Below, one piece after another: positions 35,079 to 43,729 of a stretch of DNA of 64,000 bases. Every line of letters starts with the position of its first letter. Positions within the stretch are counted from its first letter, which is position 1. The DNA is taken from positions 1-64,000 of the forward strand of contig RAZA01000003.1 of assembly GCA_003612485.1 (NCBI GenBank). Direction: 5' to 3'. This DNA is from a bacterium D16-50. Lineage in GTDB: Bacteria; Bacillota; Clostridia; Lachnospirales; Lachnospiraceae. Under the pieces are notes generated by a model that did not search any database, had not been told where the DNA came from, and saw only the letters and a program-made list of their open reading frames with translations. Made by a program: the position numbers and the translations under genes.

Positions 35079-35849
35079 TCACAGCCCCTTCACCTTCTCC
35101 CTGAGAGCCTCCCTATCGACGCACCCCGACTTCTCCAGAATATGCGTCATATGCTTCTTCACGGTGGCCACGGAAATATACAGCACCCTACCGATCTCTG
35201 CATTGCTCATGCCCTCACCTGCCAGTCTTGCCACTTCCGCCTCCCGGTCCGTAAGCCCCATGGCCCTGAGCCCGAAATAGACCCTCTGGCCGTCGGCCTC
35301 CTTTCTCTCCTCCTCCGCATCCTCCGGCTCCTCCATGTAACAGATCATTTTCCAATCCAGCCTGACCTTGAAAGGCATCAGGATCAATACGATAATTCCC
35401 GGATACAAAACATTTACCAAAGTCACGGCCACAGCAATGGCCACGAATTCCGGTATGATGTACTTATACAGATTATAACATATATCTATAATACATATAG
35501 CCACGCTCACAATGCCGGAAACCACCGCGGCCTTCTCCGCGCATCCCACAGCCCTCACCGCCCTCTGCAGCTCCATTCTGGAAACATTCTTGGGCTTGGA
35601 AAACACTATGCGAAGCCCCTTGAAAAAGTCCTTCTCCGCCCCCGCTATAAATAAAACCACCAGAATCACAGCTACCATCCAAATCAGACTTATGCTGTTG
35701 AAATACTGCACATACAGCTCTTTCCACGTCACGAAACCGAAATTGACTAGGGACAAATAGACAACCACGCCAATGCCAAGAAGGGAAATCAGCCACCTGC
35801 CTATAAAAATCTTCCTCCGAACCTTTTTCGTTTCTTTCATTTCACTCAC
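35079..35849 (-). CDS. Membrane-anchored LuxR-type regulator with a MotA/ExbB-like membrane domain
   Basis: A 256-residue protein. Two N-terminal helices, a cytosolic charged segment (KDFFKGLRIVFSKPKNVS, then an amphipathic ELQRAVRAVG helix) and two more helices (VVSGIVSVAICIIDICYNL; FVAIAVAVTLVNVLYPGIIVLIL) follow the order and spacing of MotA/ExbB-like channel proteins. Residues 195-256 are a LuxR/GerE helix-turn-helix: LTDREAEVARLAGEGMSNAEIGRVLYISVATVKKHMTHIL. No receiver domain is present. The join would tie a membrane channel-like sensor directly to DNA binding. Neighbours give no target. The HTH call is firm, the MotA-like comparison is by eye. Confidence 0.75.
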   Translation of the reverse strand: MSEMKETKKVRRKIFIGRWLISLLGIGVVVYLSLVNFGFVTWKELYVQYFNSISLIWMVAVILVVLFIAGAEKDFFKGLRIVFSKPKNVSRMELQRAVRAVGCAEKAAVVSGIVSVAICIIDICYNLYKYIIPEFVAIAVAVTLVNVLYPGIIVLILMPFKVRLDWKMICYMEEPEDAEEERKEADGQRVYFGLRAMGLTDREAEVARLAGEGMSNAEIGRVLYISVATVKKHMTHILEKSGCVDREALREKVKGL

Positions 35850-36133
35850 CCTGCCTTCCCGTGCGCCTGATCCGACGCGCCCATATTCATTGAAATACGC
35901 CGTCCCCTTGGAGCGGCACCCATAAGCTTTTGGGGCAACGGCCCTGCCCCTTCTCCTCCATTGTAGGAAGAGGCCTTTTTGTTTTCAAGGCATATTTTCC
36001 TTCCCCGGCCCAAAAGACGGTGGTATTTTTCTACCACCTTGCCAAAGCTGGCCTTTGACTGCCCCAGAAAGCAAGCTGCGCATCCTATCTTAAGCCAAAG
36101 AAAATCCGCGCCAGAGCAAAAAAGAAAAGGCCC
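35850..36133. other. Intergenic region upstream of the LuxR-type gene
   Basis: About 285 bp without a gene. It holds a small hairpin GGTGGTA-N6-TACCACC at 36019-36038 and nothing else that can be supported. Its right end (aaaaggcc at 36125-36132) is the left half of the split mgtE terminator. Confidence 0.6.
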
Positions 36134-36145
36134 CGCACAGCGTCA
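36134..36145. repeat. Target-site duplication, left copy
   Basis: CGCACAGCGTCA, repeated exactly at 37001-37012 on the other side of the element. The last base could belong to the element, so the duplication is 11 or 12 bp. Confidence 0.85.
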
Positions 36146-36181
36146 ATGTCATTTAATAGATGTGTGAGCCGTTAAGTTAAG

Positions 36182-36470
36182 AAACTATTACCCGGACAGA
36201 GTATATAGAAAAATTCTAAAAATAGGATTTGGGGTTAATTTTCTTAAACATGCATTATGAAAGGAAAACCATATTTAATATATGGATAAAACAGAAAAAA
36301 CTACAGATAAGGGAAATCGTAGAAAGGAATTATGGACAGTAAAAAAGTTATAGAAATAAGGTGGGGTGACATTTCCCACATCTCCAACAAGGGGCGACGG
36401 CTGCCCGTTCCGTCCTCAAATTTCTATAACTTAGTATCAAGTATATTATTTACTTGGTTATATTATACGG
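36182..36470. other. Non-coding half of the mobile cassette
   Basis: 289 AT-rich bases between the left end and the nuclease gene. Two short plus-strand frames (23 and 60 codons, overlapping near 36332) have no convincing composition. They may be relics of a lost gene or regulatory RNA sequence. Nothing further can be supported. Confidence 0.4.
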
Positions 36471-36842
36471 TCAAATTTCGGATAAGTCAACTTTTTTCAG
36501 AGTTCCTTTTTTAATAAAGTTTTCGACCCTCCGTTTGTTCAAGACATAAAGAGAACGAGCATAGTATTTGTTGCCCGAGGACAGCCTTACAGCAACTTTA
36601 ACGTATTCGCTGTCAATGATGAAATTTTTCACATACTCGATAGAATTATCGTTAGGATTTTGCCCCACATAATCAGGAGAAGCAAGGATATTTTGTATCT
36701 GGTCTTTATATTTGGCATAGTCCGAAGGATGCGAGGATTCCATATGGGCAATATTGGTGGCACTCATGTAAATATTATCATCTCCTACGGATGAAAGCCC
36801 TAACAGTTTTTTGATGTTTTCTGAAATACTACCGACTATCAT
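36471..36842 (-). CDS. PBECR-like (phage Barnase-EndoU-ColicinE5/D-RelE) nuclease-domain protein
   Basis: A 123-residue protein carried by the mobile cassette. The order of motifs is that of the PBECR families: an early IYMSATNIAHMESSHPSDY with a conserved His and Ser, then NILASPDYVGQNPNDNSIEYVK, a VKVAVRLSS strand, and the late YYARSLYVLNKRRVENFIKKG. In phages and mobile elements these domains are tail-end or stand-alone RNases or toxins; here it is the whole protein, with no signal or delivery domain and no partner gene for immunity. GGAGG lies seven bases before the ATG. Codon and base composition are AT-rich, unlike the neighbouring chromosomal genes. Activity is inferred. Confidence 0.65.
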   Translation of the reverse strand: MIVGSISENIKKLLGLSSVGDDNIYMSATNIAHMESSHPSDYAKYKDQIQNILASPDYVGQNPNDNSIEYVKNFIIDSEYVKVAVRLSSGNKYYARSLYVLNKRRVENFIKKGTLKKVDLSEI

Positions 36843-37000
36843 CTGTAAACCTCCGGGTTATGGGTTCCACTTAGCAGGTAGGTAGTCCACGGAGCAGGCA
36901 GGATTGACGCAGGCATATGTGGCGGAATTATAAAGTCTATTGATAGGTGCCGGTACTTCAGCTTAACTTAACGGAGGGAAGGCTTAGGTAAATGACATTT

Positions 37001-37012
37001 CGCACAGCGTCA
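37001..37012. repeat. Target-site duplication, right copy
   Basis: CGCACAGCGTCA, identical to 36134-36145. It is followed by GGCCTTTTTT, the right half of the interrupted mgtE terminator. Confidence 0.85.
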
Positions 37013-37044
37013 GGCCTTTTTTGTATCATTTCCCGCTCCTTCAA

Positions 37045-38394
37045 TTATATCCCCAGCAGCATGGAGGCAAACCGGAAATAGACAAGCAGAGACAAAGCAT
37101 CCACAATCGTAGTTATAAAAGGGCTGGCCATGACCGCAGGGTCAAAGCCTATCTTTTTTGCCCCCACCGGAAGAAGACATCCTACCAGCATAGCCATCAG
37201 AACCGCCGCCACCAGTGTCAAACACACCGTCAGAGACACCCAGACCCCCACTCTGTCGAAGAGCATCAGCTTGGCAAAATTGGCCCCCGCCAGCGTACAT
37301 CCGCAGAGAAACGCCACCCGGATCTCCTTCCAGACCACTCTGGGCACGTCCCGATAGACGATCTCCCCCAGAGAGAGTCCGCGGATCACGGTGACGCTGG
37401 CCTGCCCTCCCGCATTCCCCCCCGTATCCATCAGCATGGGGATGAAGGCGATCAGCGCCGCATACACGCTCAGGGCTTCCTCGAAGGAGGCGATGATGGC
37501 CCCTGTGAAAGCAGCCGACACCATCAGCAGAAGAAGCCATGGGATCCTCTTCCTATAGGTCTCCCACACGGAAGTTCTCATGTAGGGCTTGTCACTGGGA
37601 ACGATGGCAGCCATCTTCTCCATGTCCTCCGTGACCTCTTCCTCCATAATATCCACGATATCGTCAACCGTTATGATGCCCACCATGCGGTTCTCGTTGT
37701 CCACCACGGGCATGGCAGTAAAATCGTATTTCTTGAACTGGGCCGCCACCTGCTCCTGATCCATCAGTGTGCTGATGGAGATCACATTTCCATGCATAAT
37801 GTCCGAAATCAGTTCGTCACCCTCGCTCAACAGCAGATAGCGCAGGGCCACCGTGCCCACCAGTTCCCGTCTGGCGTCCAGCACATAGCAGATATTGATG
37901 GTCTCGCTGTCCAGCCCCACCGCACGGATGCGCTGGATGGCCTGATCCACCGTACAGCTCTCCCTGAGAGACACGTACTCAACGGTCATAATGCTTCCGG
38001 CAGAGTCCTCCGGGTAGCGCAGCAGCTGATTCACGGCCTGTCTGGTATCCGCATTGGCGCTGGCCAGCAGCTTTCTTACGATATTGGCCGGCATTTCCTC
38101 CAGAAAATCCGCCGCGTCGTCCGCCATCAGGTTATCGATGACCGTACCCGCCTCTTTGTCCGATAAAGACGTAATGATCGTCTGCTGACTGTCCACCTCC
38201 AGATACGAGAACACATCCGCCGCCAGATCCTTGGGCAGTATGCGGAACACCTTGAGCATGTCCTCCCCCTCCAGCTCCTCCATGAGGCCGGCGATGTCCG
38301 CTTCGTTTTGCTCGGTGAGATACTGGCGGAGATTGGTGTAGCGCTTAGACGCAAGAAGCTCCGACAGCTCCTGCAGTTCTTTTCTCATTTCCAT
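37045..38394 (-). CDS. mgtE: Magnesium transporter MgtE
   Basis: A 449-residue Mg2+ channel. The cytosolic N domain (superhelical repeats such as DMLKVFRILPKDLAADVF and the DDAADFLEEMP motif) is followed by two CBS domains (YPEDSAGSIMTVEYVSL; TAMPVVDNENRMVGIITVDDIVDIMEEE), a connecting helix, and five membrane helices. The pore motif PMLMDTGGNAGGQAS is intact. Length is typical. ATG at 38394 (AAGGAG upstream) is preferred to the longer frame. No M-box riboswitch is visible in the roughly 125 bp upstream. Its terminator has been split by the mobile cassette just downstream. Confidence 0.96.
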   Translation of the reverse strand: MEMRKELQELSELLASKRYTNLRQYLTEQNEADIAGLMEELEGEDMLKVFRILPKDLAADVFSYLEVDSQQTIITSLSDKEAGTVIDNLMADDAADFLEEMPANIVRKLLASANADTRQAVNQLLRYPEDSAGSIMTVEYVSLRESCTVDQAIQRIRAVGLDSETINICYVLDARRELVGTVALRYLLLSEGDELISDIMHGNVISISTLMDQEQVAAQFKKYDFTAMPVVDNENRMVGIITVDDIVDIMEEEVTEDMEKMAAIVPSDKPYMRTSVWETYRKRIPWLLLLMVSAAFTGAIIASFEEALSVYAALIAFIPMLMDTGGNAGGQASVTVIRGLSLGEIVYRDVPRVVWKEIRVAFLCGCTLAGANFAKLMLFDRVGVWVSLTVCLTLVAAVLMAMLVGCLLPVGAKKIGFDPAVMASPFITTIVDALSLLVYFRFASMLLGI

Positions 38395-38520
38395 AGCATT
38401 TCTCCTTATGTGGTTTTTCATTTAAGCTGCAACTTCGACCCGGAAGAGGACTGTCACTATTTGTCTGCTGACTCTTCATGAATAACCACCACCTTTCAAA
38501 ATGCTATATTTATTCTCATT

Positions 38521-39177
38521 TTAGCCTTGCGGCCGCTCTTTGTCAACGTAATAAAGCTCTTTTATCTTTTCAAATATCATCTTCCCGCCGGTTGCCTCCA
38601 CCAGATTCTTGTGCAGGGCCTCTAGCCTCTCCCCCGGCAGCGTCAGCCCCAGAGTCACCTTGTCAGTATAATCGGAAGAGGAGGGTTCTATCCCTTCATT
38701 TCCCAAAATGTACAGTATTTTTCCTATTCCATTGTAATCTGTCTCTATCCTGACCTCATAGCCATGACGCATCCGCCCCAGAACGCAGCTCTTTAACCCC
38801 TCCTTCACCGCCTGCGTGTAGGCCCGCACAAGCCCTCCCGTCCCCAGCAGCACGCCGCCGAAATATCTGGTCACCACCACCGCTCCGTTGCGGATCCCTT
38901 CCTTGGTCAGCACCTCCAGCATAGGTCTCCCGGCGGTGCCACCCGGCTCCCCGTCGTCGCTGCAGCGGGTCAGCTCCCCCTTTGGGCCGATACAGAAGGC
39001 ATAGCAGTTGTGTCTGGCGTCCCAGTACTTTTTCTTCATCTCCTCCACGAAGCCCATGGCCTCCTCCACGCTCTCGCATCTTCGCAGCGTGGCGATAAAG
39101 CGGGATTTCTTCTCCACATACTCCCCCTGACCGCCCTCCAGCAGCACCCGGTAAGAATCTTGGGCCCCTCCGTCCAT
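38521..39177 (-). CDS. YigZ/IMPACT family protein
   Basis: A 218-residue cytosolic protein of the YigZ (UPF0029/IMPACT) family, linked to translation control in other organisms. Typical blocks are KKSRFIATLRRCESVEEA, ARHNCYAFCIG, CSDDGEPGGTAGRPML, VVVTRYFGGVLLGTGGLVRAYTQAVKE, and a C-terminal EF-G domain V-like region (VRIETDYNGIGKILYIL). ATG at 39177 with AAGGAGG is preferred to the open frame reaching 39297, whose extra 40 residues are Gly/Arg-rich. Confidence 0.92.
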   Translation of the reverse strand: MDGGAQDSYRVLLEGGQGEYVEKKSRFIATLRRCESVEEAMGFVEEMKKKYWDARHNCYAFCIGPKGELTRCSDDGEPGGTAGRPMLEVLTKEGIRNGAVVVTRYFGGVLLGTGGLVRAYTQAVKEGLKSCVLGRMRHGYEVRIETDYNGIGKILYILGNEGIEPSSSDYTDKVTLGLTLPGERLEALHKNLVEATGGKMIFEKIKELYYVDKERPQG

Positions 39178-39363
39178 GCCCCACCTCCTTGCTCCGGCGT
39201 CCGCCGGACATCCTTCCCCATTTACGGCCTCTTCCCCACGGGAACAGGAGCCTCTCCCTCTGTTCCCCCAAGGCCTGCCGCCCTTATAGAATAGCATAAT
39301 TTGTCCAAAATGTGAAACAATTATTAAGATGGAAAATTAAACCTTTATTTACTTATCTTTTTT

Positions 39364-39372
39364 TGCTATAAT
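39364..39372 (+). promoter_or_regulatory. Extended -10 promoter of the PBP gene
   Basis: TGCTATAAT about 60 bp upstream of the start codon, within an AT-rich stretch. The extended TG compensates for a weak -35. Confidence 0.7.
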
Positions 39373-39432
39373 GAGAGAAGCACGAAACATACATTCTATG
39401 CATGCGCATTTCCATGCAGAAAGGTGAAAGCA

Positions 39433-42153
39433 ATGAATTACGGAAAAAGGGGCGTCCGCGCAAAGCAGAAGGCGCTTAATTCTAAGGCAGTGAAATGGGA
39501 AAGAAAATTTGCTGTCCTATTTGTGAAGCTGCTTCTATCCGCCTTTATCGGCATAGGCATCTGCGGCATATCCGCAGGCATAGGCGCCTTCAGGGGCATA
39601 CTTTCCTCCACCCCTGAGATCAGTCTCAATGATGTGATGGCCACCGGAGAGGCCACCATAGTCTATGACCGGGAAGGCAATGAGATAGACCAGTATGTCG
39701 GCATGAACTCCAACCGTATCCAGATCAACAGCATGGATCTGATCCCAGAGCACTTGGCCCATGCCTTCGTGGCCATTGAGGACGAACGCTTCTACCAACA
39801 CAACGGCATCGATTTCGAGGCCATTTTCAGATCAGCGTACTATTTCGCAATAAGTCTGGGCAAGATCCAGCAGGGCGCCAGCACCATCACCCAGCAGCTT
39901 CTGAAGAACACGGTGTTTACCACCTGGACCGAGGAGAACGGAAATCTTATCAAGACCTTCAAACGAAAGTTTCAGGAACAGTATCTGGCCTTGGAGGTCA
40001 CGAAGCACTTCTCCAAGGACGACATTCTGCTCCGCTACATGAACGCCATCAATCTGGGCCAGAACACTCTGGGGGTTGAATCCGCATCCCTGCGGTATTT
40101 CGGCAAGTCCTGCAGCGACCTGACGCTGTCCGAGTGCGCGGTCATTGCCTCCATCACCCAGAATCCCTCCGGTTACAATCCCATCAGCCACCCTCAGGCA
40201 AACGCCAGACGCCGAAAGGACTGTCTTGACAATATGCTGAGGCTGGGATTCATCACCGACGATGAATATGCGGAGGCCATAGCGGATACCGAGGCCGTGT
40301 ACGAGCGCATCGGTTCCTATGACACAGATTATCGATACCATTCCAATGCCACCGCCGGCTCCTATTTTTCGGATGCTCTATACGAACAAGTGTGGGAGGA
40401 TCTGATCAAGGCCGGCTACAGTGAAAACATCGCGGAGAACCTGCTGGTCTCAGGAGGGCTGCGGATCGAATCCACCATGGACCCTACGATTCAGGCTATC
40501 GCGGACGAGGAGTTTGCCAATCCCGAGAATTTTCCCCAGAACGTGAGATGGTATCTCAACTACGCCCTGACCATCTTCGGCATCGGCGACCAGAAACATA
40601 ACTTCAGCAAAGAGCAGATGCGTGCCTGGATCCGGGAGAATCAGGACCGCAACTTCAACCTGATTTTCAACTCTCAGGACGAGGCCCAGGCAGCCGTGGA
40701 CGCCTACCGCACCGCCATGCTGACGGATCTGGGAATAGCGGATCACGAGGACAATTATGTGGAATCCATCTCCATGACCCCTCAGCCTCAGGCCGCCATG
40801 GTCATAGAGGATCAGAGGACGGGATACATCGTGGCAATGGTAGGCGGGCGCGGCGTCAAAGAGGGCCGGAGAACCTTGAACCGCTCCACCTCCGCCAAGC
40901 GCTCCCCCGGCTCCACCTTCAAGGTGCTGGCCGCCTTCGCGCCGGCTCTGGACAGCGCAGGCCAGACTCTGGCCACCGTATACGAGGACGCGCCTTTCAA
41001 TTACAGTGACGGCACCCCTGTGAACAACTGGTATCTAGGGTATTTCCGCGGCATTCAGGATATCCGGGACGGCATCAGGGACTCCCTGAACATCGTTGCC
41101 GTGAAGACGCTGACTACAATCACGCCCCAGCTGGGCTATGATTATCTGCTCAACTTTGGCTTTACCACCTTGACGGACGGCACGGAATATAACGGCAAGA
41201 TATATACGGACGTGAACCAGACGCTGGCCTTGGGCGGTCTGACCAACGGCGTGACCCCCTATGAGCTGAATGCCGCCTACGCTGCCATCGCCAATATGGG
41301 AACCTATACCCAGCCCAAGCTCTATACACGGGTCATCAACACGGACGGTGATATCATATTGGACAACACAGTCCCCAGCACCAAGCAAGTTATCAAGGAG
41401 ACCACCGCCTTCCTGCTGACCGATGCCATGGTGGACGTGGTCACCCGCGGCAATGCCTCCACCTGCAATTTCAACCGGAACATGGCCATCGCAGGCAAGA
41501 CGGGCACCTCCACCGACACCCATGATGTTTGGTTCGCCGGTTTTACGCCCTATTACACCTGCACTGTTTGGACAGGCTACGACAACAATATCGATATGAA
41601 AGCGGAAGGGCCCAACAGAGAGGATCAGGTAGCCCAGAAATTGTGGAGTTCCGTCATGGGGCGGGTTCATGAGAACCTTCCCAACGAGAAGTTCACCATT
41701 CCCGCTCAGGGTCTGGTCCGGGCCTCCGTCTGCAGCAAATCCGGCCTGCTTCCCATTCCCGGAGTGTGCGACGGCAACATATCCACGGAGTACTTTGCCG
41801 AGGGCACTGTGCCTACGGAACGCTGCACCATCCATTACGAGGGTGCCATATGCAATTACGATCAGATGCCGGCGACGCCGGAATGTCCTTTCCCGGTTCC
41901 CGGTACTGCGACGCTGCCTCTGATAGAGGATGAATCCCTGCTGGCAGGTTCTACTATGGTAGTCAAGAATCCTGACGGCACCCAGACGCCGCAGACGCCC
42001 AATACCACCACCCACTGTATGCATGATGCCGCATTCTTCGCCAATCCTGACTATGAGGCGATCCTTGCCGGTCAGCAGGCAGAGATCGACCAAAGAAATG
42101 CGGCCATGGCGCCTCCCCCTGAGGAAGGCGGGCAAGAAGAGGGCTCGGAATAA
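39433..42153 (+). CDS. Class A penicillin-binding protein (PBP1A type)
   Basis: A 906-residue bifunctional peptidoglycan synthase. A short cytosolic N-terminus and one membrane anchor (VKLLLSAFIGIGICGISAG) lead into a GT51 glycosyltransferase domain (EDERFYQHNGIDFEAIFR; GASTITQQLLKN). The transpeptidase domain has the serine motif SPGSTFKV, the SLN motif in RDSLNIVAVK, and KTGTS. The C-terminal tail is Pro/Thr/Glu-rich and ends in a Gly/Glu run. The start is ATG at 39433 (GAAAGGTG upstream) rather than the in-frame GTG at 39424. It is a single-gene unit with its own promoter and terminator. Confidence 0.95.
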   Translation: MNYGKRGVRAKQKALNSKAVKWERKFAVLFVKLLLSAFIGIGICGISAGIGAFRGILSSTPEISLNDVMATGEATIVYDREGNEIDQYVGMNSNRIQINSMDLIPEHLAHAFVAIEDERFYQHNGIDFEAIFRSAYYFAISLGKIQQGASTITQQLLKNTVFTTWTEENGNLIKTFKRKFQEQYLALEVTKHFSKDDILLRYMNAINLGQNTLGVESASLRYFGKSCSDLTLSECAVIASITQNPSGYNPISHPQANARRRKDCLDNMLRLGFITDDEYAEAIADTEAVYERIGSYDTDYRYHSNATAGSYFSDALYEQVWEDLIKAGYSENIAENLLVSGGLRIESTMDPTIQAIADEEFANPENFPQNVRWYLNYALTIFGIGDQKHNFSKEQMRAWIRENQDRNFNLIFNSQDEAQAAVDAYRTAMLTDLGIADHEDNYVESISMTPQPQAAMVIEDQRTGYIVAMVGGRGVKEGRRTLNRSTSAKRSPGSTFKVLAAFAPALDSAGQTLATVYEDAPFNYSDGTPVNNWYLGYFRGIQDIRDGIRDSLNIVAVKTLTTITPQLGYDYLLNFGFTTLTDGTEYNGKIYTDVNQTLALGGLTNGVTPYELNAAYAAIANMGTYTQPKLYTRVINTDGDIILDNTVPSTKQVIKETTAFLLTDAMVDVVTRGNASTCNFNRNMAIAGKTGTSTDTHDVWFAGFTPYYTCTVWTGYDNNIDMKAEGPNREDQVAQKLWSSVMGRVHENLPNEKFTIPAQGLVRASVCSKSGLLPIPGVCDGNISTEYFAEGTVPTERCTIHYEGAICNYDQMPATPECPFPVPGTATLPLIEDESLLAGSTMVVKNPDGTQTPQTPNTTTHCMHDAAFFANPDYEAILAGQQAEIDQRNAAMAPPPEEGGQEEGSE

Positions 42154-42276
42154 GGCCCCTGACGAGGGTTTCCGCACCGTTGCTGTAAAACGGGCGGGCC
42201 GTTCGTCCTTTGAGGCTCTCCAATAAGGGATATGGGCTTAAAAAACAGATATCTGCACTCAAAAAGCACCTATATA

Positions 42277-42312
42277 TGGGGGATTCCGGCAAATGACTAT
42301 GCCGGAATCCCC
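42277..42312 (+). terminator. Terminator after the PBP gene
   Basis: A 14-bp perfect inverted repeat (GGGGGATTCCGGCA, 8-nt loop) between convergent genes, followed on the plus strand by GTTTCTT. Confidence 0.85.
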
Positions 42313-42318
42313 CGTTTC

Positions 42319-42597
42319 TTACATCCTCTTCAGCTCCTCTATCTTAGCCTGCAGCTCCTCCTCACCCTTTCGGGCGTTTGTGATGGCCTCCCTCTGCTTT
42401 TCAAAGGGGGCGTCTTCCACGTCACGGTACTCCTCATAGTAAAGCTTTCCTATCTCAAGGTAATTCTTTTTGATCACCTCCTGACATGTGGCGATCTGAC
42501 TCTTCAGGCTCATGATTTCCGCCAGAATTCTGGTCTTGTCCACGGCCTCCCTTCCTTTTTCCGAGATAACGTTTCCTACCTTTTCTATAAAGTCCAT
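42319..42597 (-). CDS. Small coiled-coil protein (92 residues)
   Basis: Soluble, highly charged, almost wholly helical: MDFIEKVGNVISEKGREAVDK, an AEIMSLKSQIATCQEVIKK coiled coil, a YYEEYRD element, then a second helix ending EEELQAKIEELKRM. Similar small proteins, usually followed by a zinc ribbon, are common in Clostridia, but this one has no ribbon. Function unknown. It is convergent with the PBP gene and shares its terminator hairpin. The ATG at 42597 follows GGAGAC-type purines. Confidence 0.7.
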   Translation of the reverse strand: MDFIEKVGNVISEKGREAVDKTRILAEIMSLKSQIATCQEVIKKNYLEIGKLYYEEYRDVEDAPFEKQREAITNARKGEEELQAKIEELKRM

Positions 42598-42801
42598 CCT
42601 ATCCTCCGTCTCCTTCCTTATAAATCTGCCCTATCAGGCAGCTGCTACTGTCTATTATATCCCAGATACATCGCAGATAGCAACATGAAGCGACAGCTTC
42701 CGCCAAAAAATTCAGCGGACTACTTGCATATCCACAATATATTATGCTATAATAAATTCGTTTGGAACCACCAATTCTATCAGCTATTCAGGAGGCAGCT
42801 T

Positions 42802-43092
42802 ATGGAACAGCCGTTGTATACTGCGGTAAAGGTAAACAATGAAATCGAGCTTTGCGAAATCTCGGATCTGGAGTGCAAGCTCCTTATCGAGAGAGCCCTT
42901 TTGCGTGAACGCATCTCCTACTATATCCGCTGGGTAAAGCCCTCCTTTTTCCGCCGCGGCAAAAGCACCTGCATCATATGCGTGAACGACAGCTCAAAGG
43001 AAACCGCGGAGAATCTGGTCCGCTCCGTGTGCGATGAAAAGGGCTATCCTGTGAAGTTCCTCATGAGAAGGGCACAGAATGAATATCTTTGA
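42802..43092 (+). CDS. Small conserved-looking cytosolic protein (96 residues)
   Basis: It starts at ATG 42802 with AGGAGG six bases upstream; a longer frame reaching 42232 is only read-through. The protein has an acidic N-terminal half (VNNEIELCEISDLECKLLIERAL), a basic centre (YIRWVKPSFFRRGKSTC), and a beta-alpha end (CIICVNDSSKETAENLVRSVCD). Three or four Cys are scattered rather than paired. The pattern suggests a small alpha/beta sensor or binding domain, but no family is recognised. It stands alone just upstream of tRNA-Thr. Confidence 0.7.
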   Translation: MEQPLYTAVKVNNEIELCEISDLECKLLIERALLRERISYYIRWVKPSFFRRGKSTCIICVNDSSKETAENLVRSVCDEKGYPVKFLMRRAQNEYL

Positions 43093-43138
43093 TTCCCAAT
43101 CTTTGATTTACATTTTTTGATTTTTACATAAATTTTTA

Positions 43139-43167
43139 TTGACAAACTATATTTGCTTTGATATAAT
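43139..43167 (+). promoter_or_regulatory. Promoter of tRNA-Thr
   Basis: Perfect TTGACA (43139-43144), 17-bp spacer, TATAAT (43162-43167), about 30 bp before the tRNA. Confidence 0.95.
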
Positions 43168-43197
43168 AGGTTCGTTGGTTGTGAGTAATCACACAAT

Positions 43198-43270
43198 GCT
43201 GCTGTGGCTCAGTCGGTAGAGCGTCGCATTGGTAGTGCGGAGGTCATGGGTCCGATTCCCATCAGCAGCT
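43198..43270 (+). tRNA. tRNA-Thr(GGT)
   Basis: A 73-nt cloverleaf. The acceptor stem GCTGCTG pairs with CAGCAGC; the D-arm has GCTCAGTCGGTAGAGC; the anticodon loop TTGGTAG gives anticodon GGT; and the T-arm contains TCCGATT. CCA is not encoded. It has its own promoter and terminator. Confidence 0.95.
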
Positions 43271-43276
43271 TTCAAG

Positions 43277-43310
43277 AAAAAATCCGGTCATAGCTGATCG
43301 GATTTTTCTT
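43277..43310 (+). terminator. Terminator of tRNA-Thr
   Basis: The inverted repeat AAAAATCCG/CGGATTTTT with a 12-nt loop, followed by CTTTT, begins 7 bp after the tRNA. Confidence 0.92.
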
Positions 43311-43359
43311 TTGTATTTCTCTATGAACCAACTGCCTGCCCCTGACAAAAGGACATCAA

Positions 43360-43530
43360 TCACTCTTCTTTATCCTCTCTGCCATAATTCTCTATGAATT
43401 CATACAGCTCTTCTATTTCTTCCGGCGAGGCTTCCCGCTCTTTCATGACGCCCATATGGCGCAGCACACCGCACACTGAATGGCTGAAAAAGTGACGAAT
43501 CCTCTGCACTATCCACCGAACTATCTTCAT
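43360..43530 (-). CDS. Small basic/acidic protein (56 residues), unknown
   Basis: Starts at ATG 43530 with AGGGGTGA upstream. A basic amphipathic N-terminal helix (KIVRWIVQRIRHFF) is followed by HSVCGVLRHMGV and an acidic end (SPEEIEELYEFIENYGRED). It could be a peripheral membrane peptide. The longer frame to 43590 has no ribosome site. No family recognised. Confidence 0.5.
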   Translation of the reverse strand: MKIVRWIVQRIRHFFSHSVCGVLRHMGVMKEREASPEEIEELYEFIENYGREDKEE

Positions 43531-43729
43531 TTCAATCACCCCTAATAATCTGCAGTCTACTGGTCCAATCAAGCGTTTCAAGGCACTCACCGAAAAGAGT
43601 TCTGGGAAATTCAGCCGTGATACAAATCGACATGAAGAAGCACGCTGCGCAAATCGTAAAGATAATTTTATATTACAATATTCTTATGATTTTTTCCACA
43701 CAATTGCATCGACAAATTTCGACACACCT

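Larger units (their letters stand above)
36146..37000. mobile_element. Transposase-less mobile cassette (MIC/MITE-like) with terminal inverted repeats
   Basis: An 855-bp AT-rich element. Both ends carry the same two blocks in inverted orientation: ATGTCATTTA at the edge and CCGTTAAGTTAAG 13-14 bp further in (left 36146-36181, right 36963-36998; two extra T bases at the right edge). It is flanked by an exact 12-bp duplication and sits in the loop of a terminator hairpin that becomes whole when the element and one duplication are removed. The only convincing gene inside is a PBECR-like nuclease; there is no transposase. Duplications of 10-12 bp and passenger-carrying, transposase-less units are known from IS231-related cassettes (IS4 family). 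Assignment to that family is a guess. Confidence 0.85.

Noticed and set aside
36332..36514. Plus-strand frame of 60 codons within the mobile cassette
   Set aside because: It has no good ribosome site, overlaps the end of the nuclease gene, and has no recognisable content; recorded only as a possible relic.
38395..38520. Possible M-box magnesium riboswitch upstream of mgtE
   Set aside because: The gap is only about 125 bp and the conserved M-box segments are not present.
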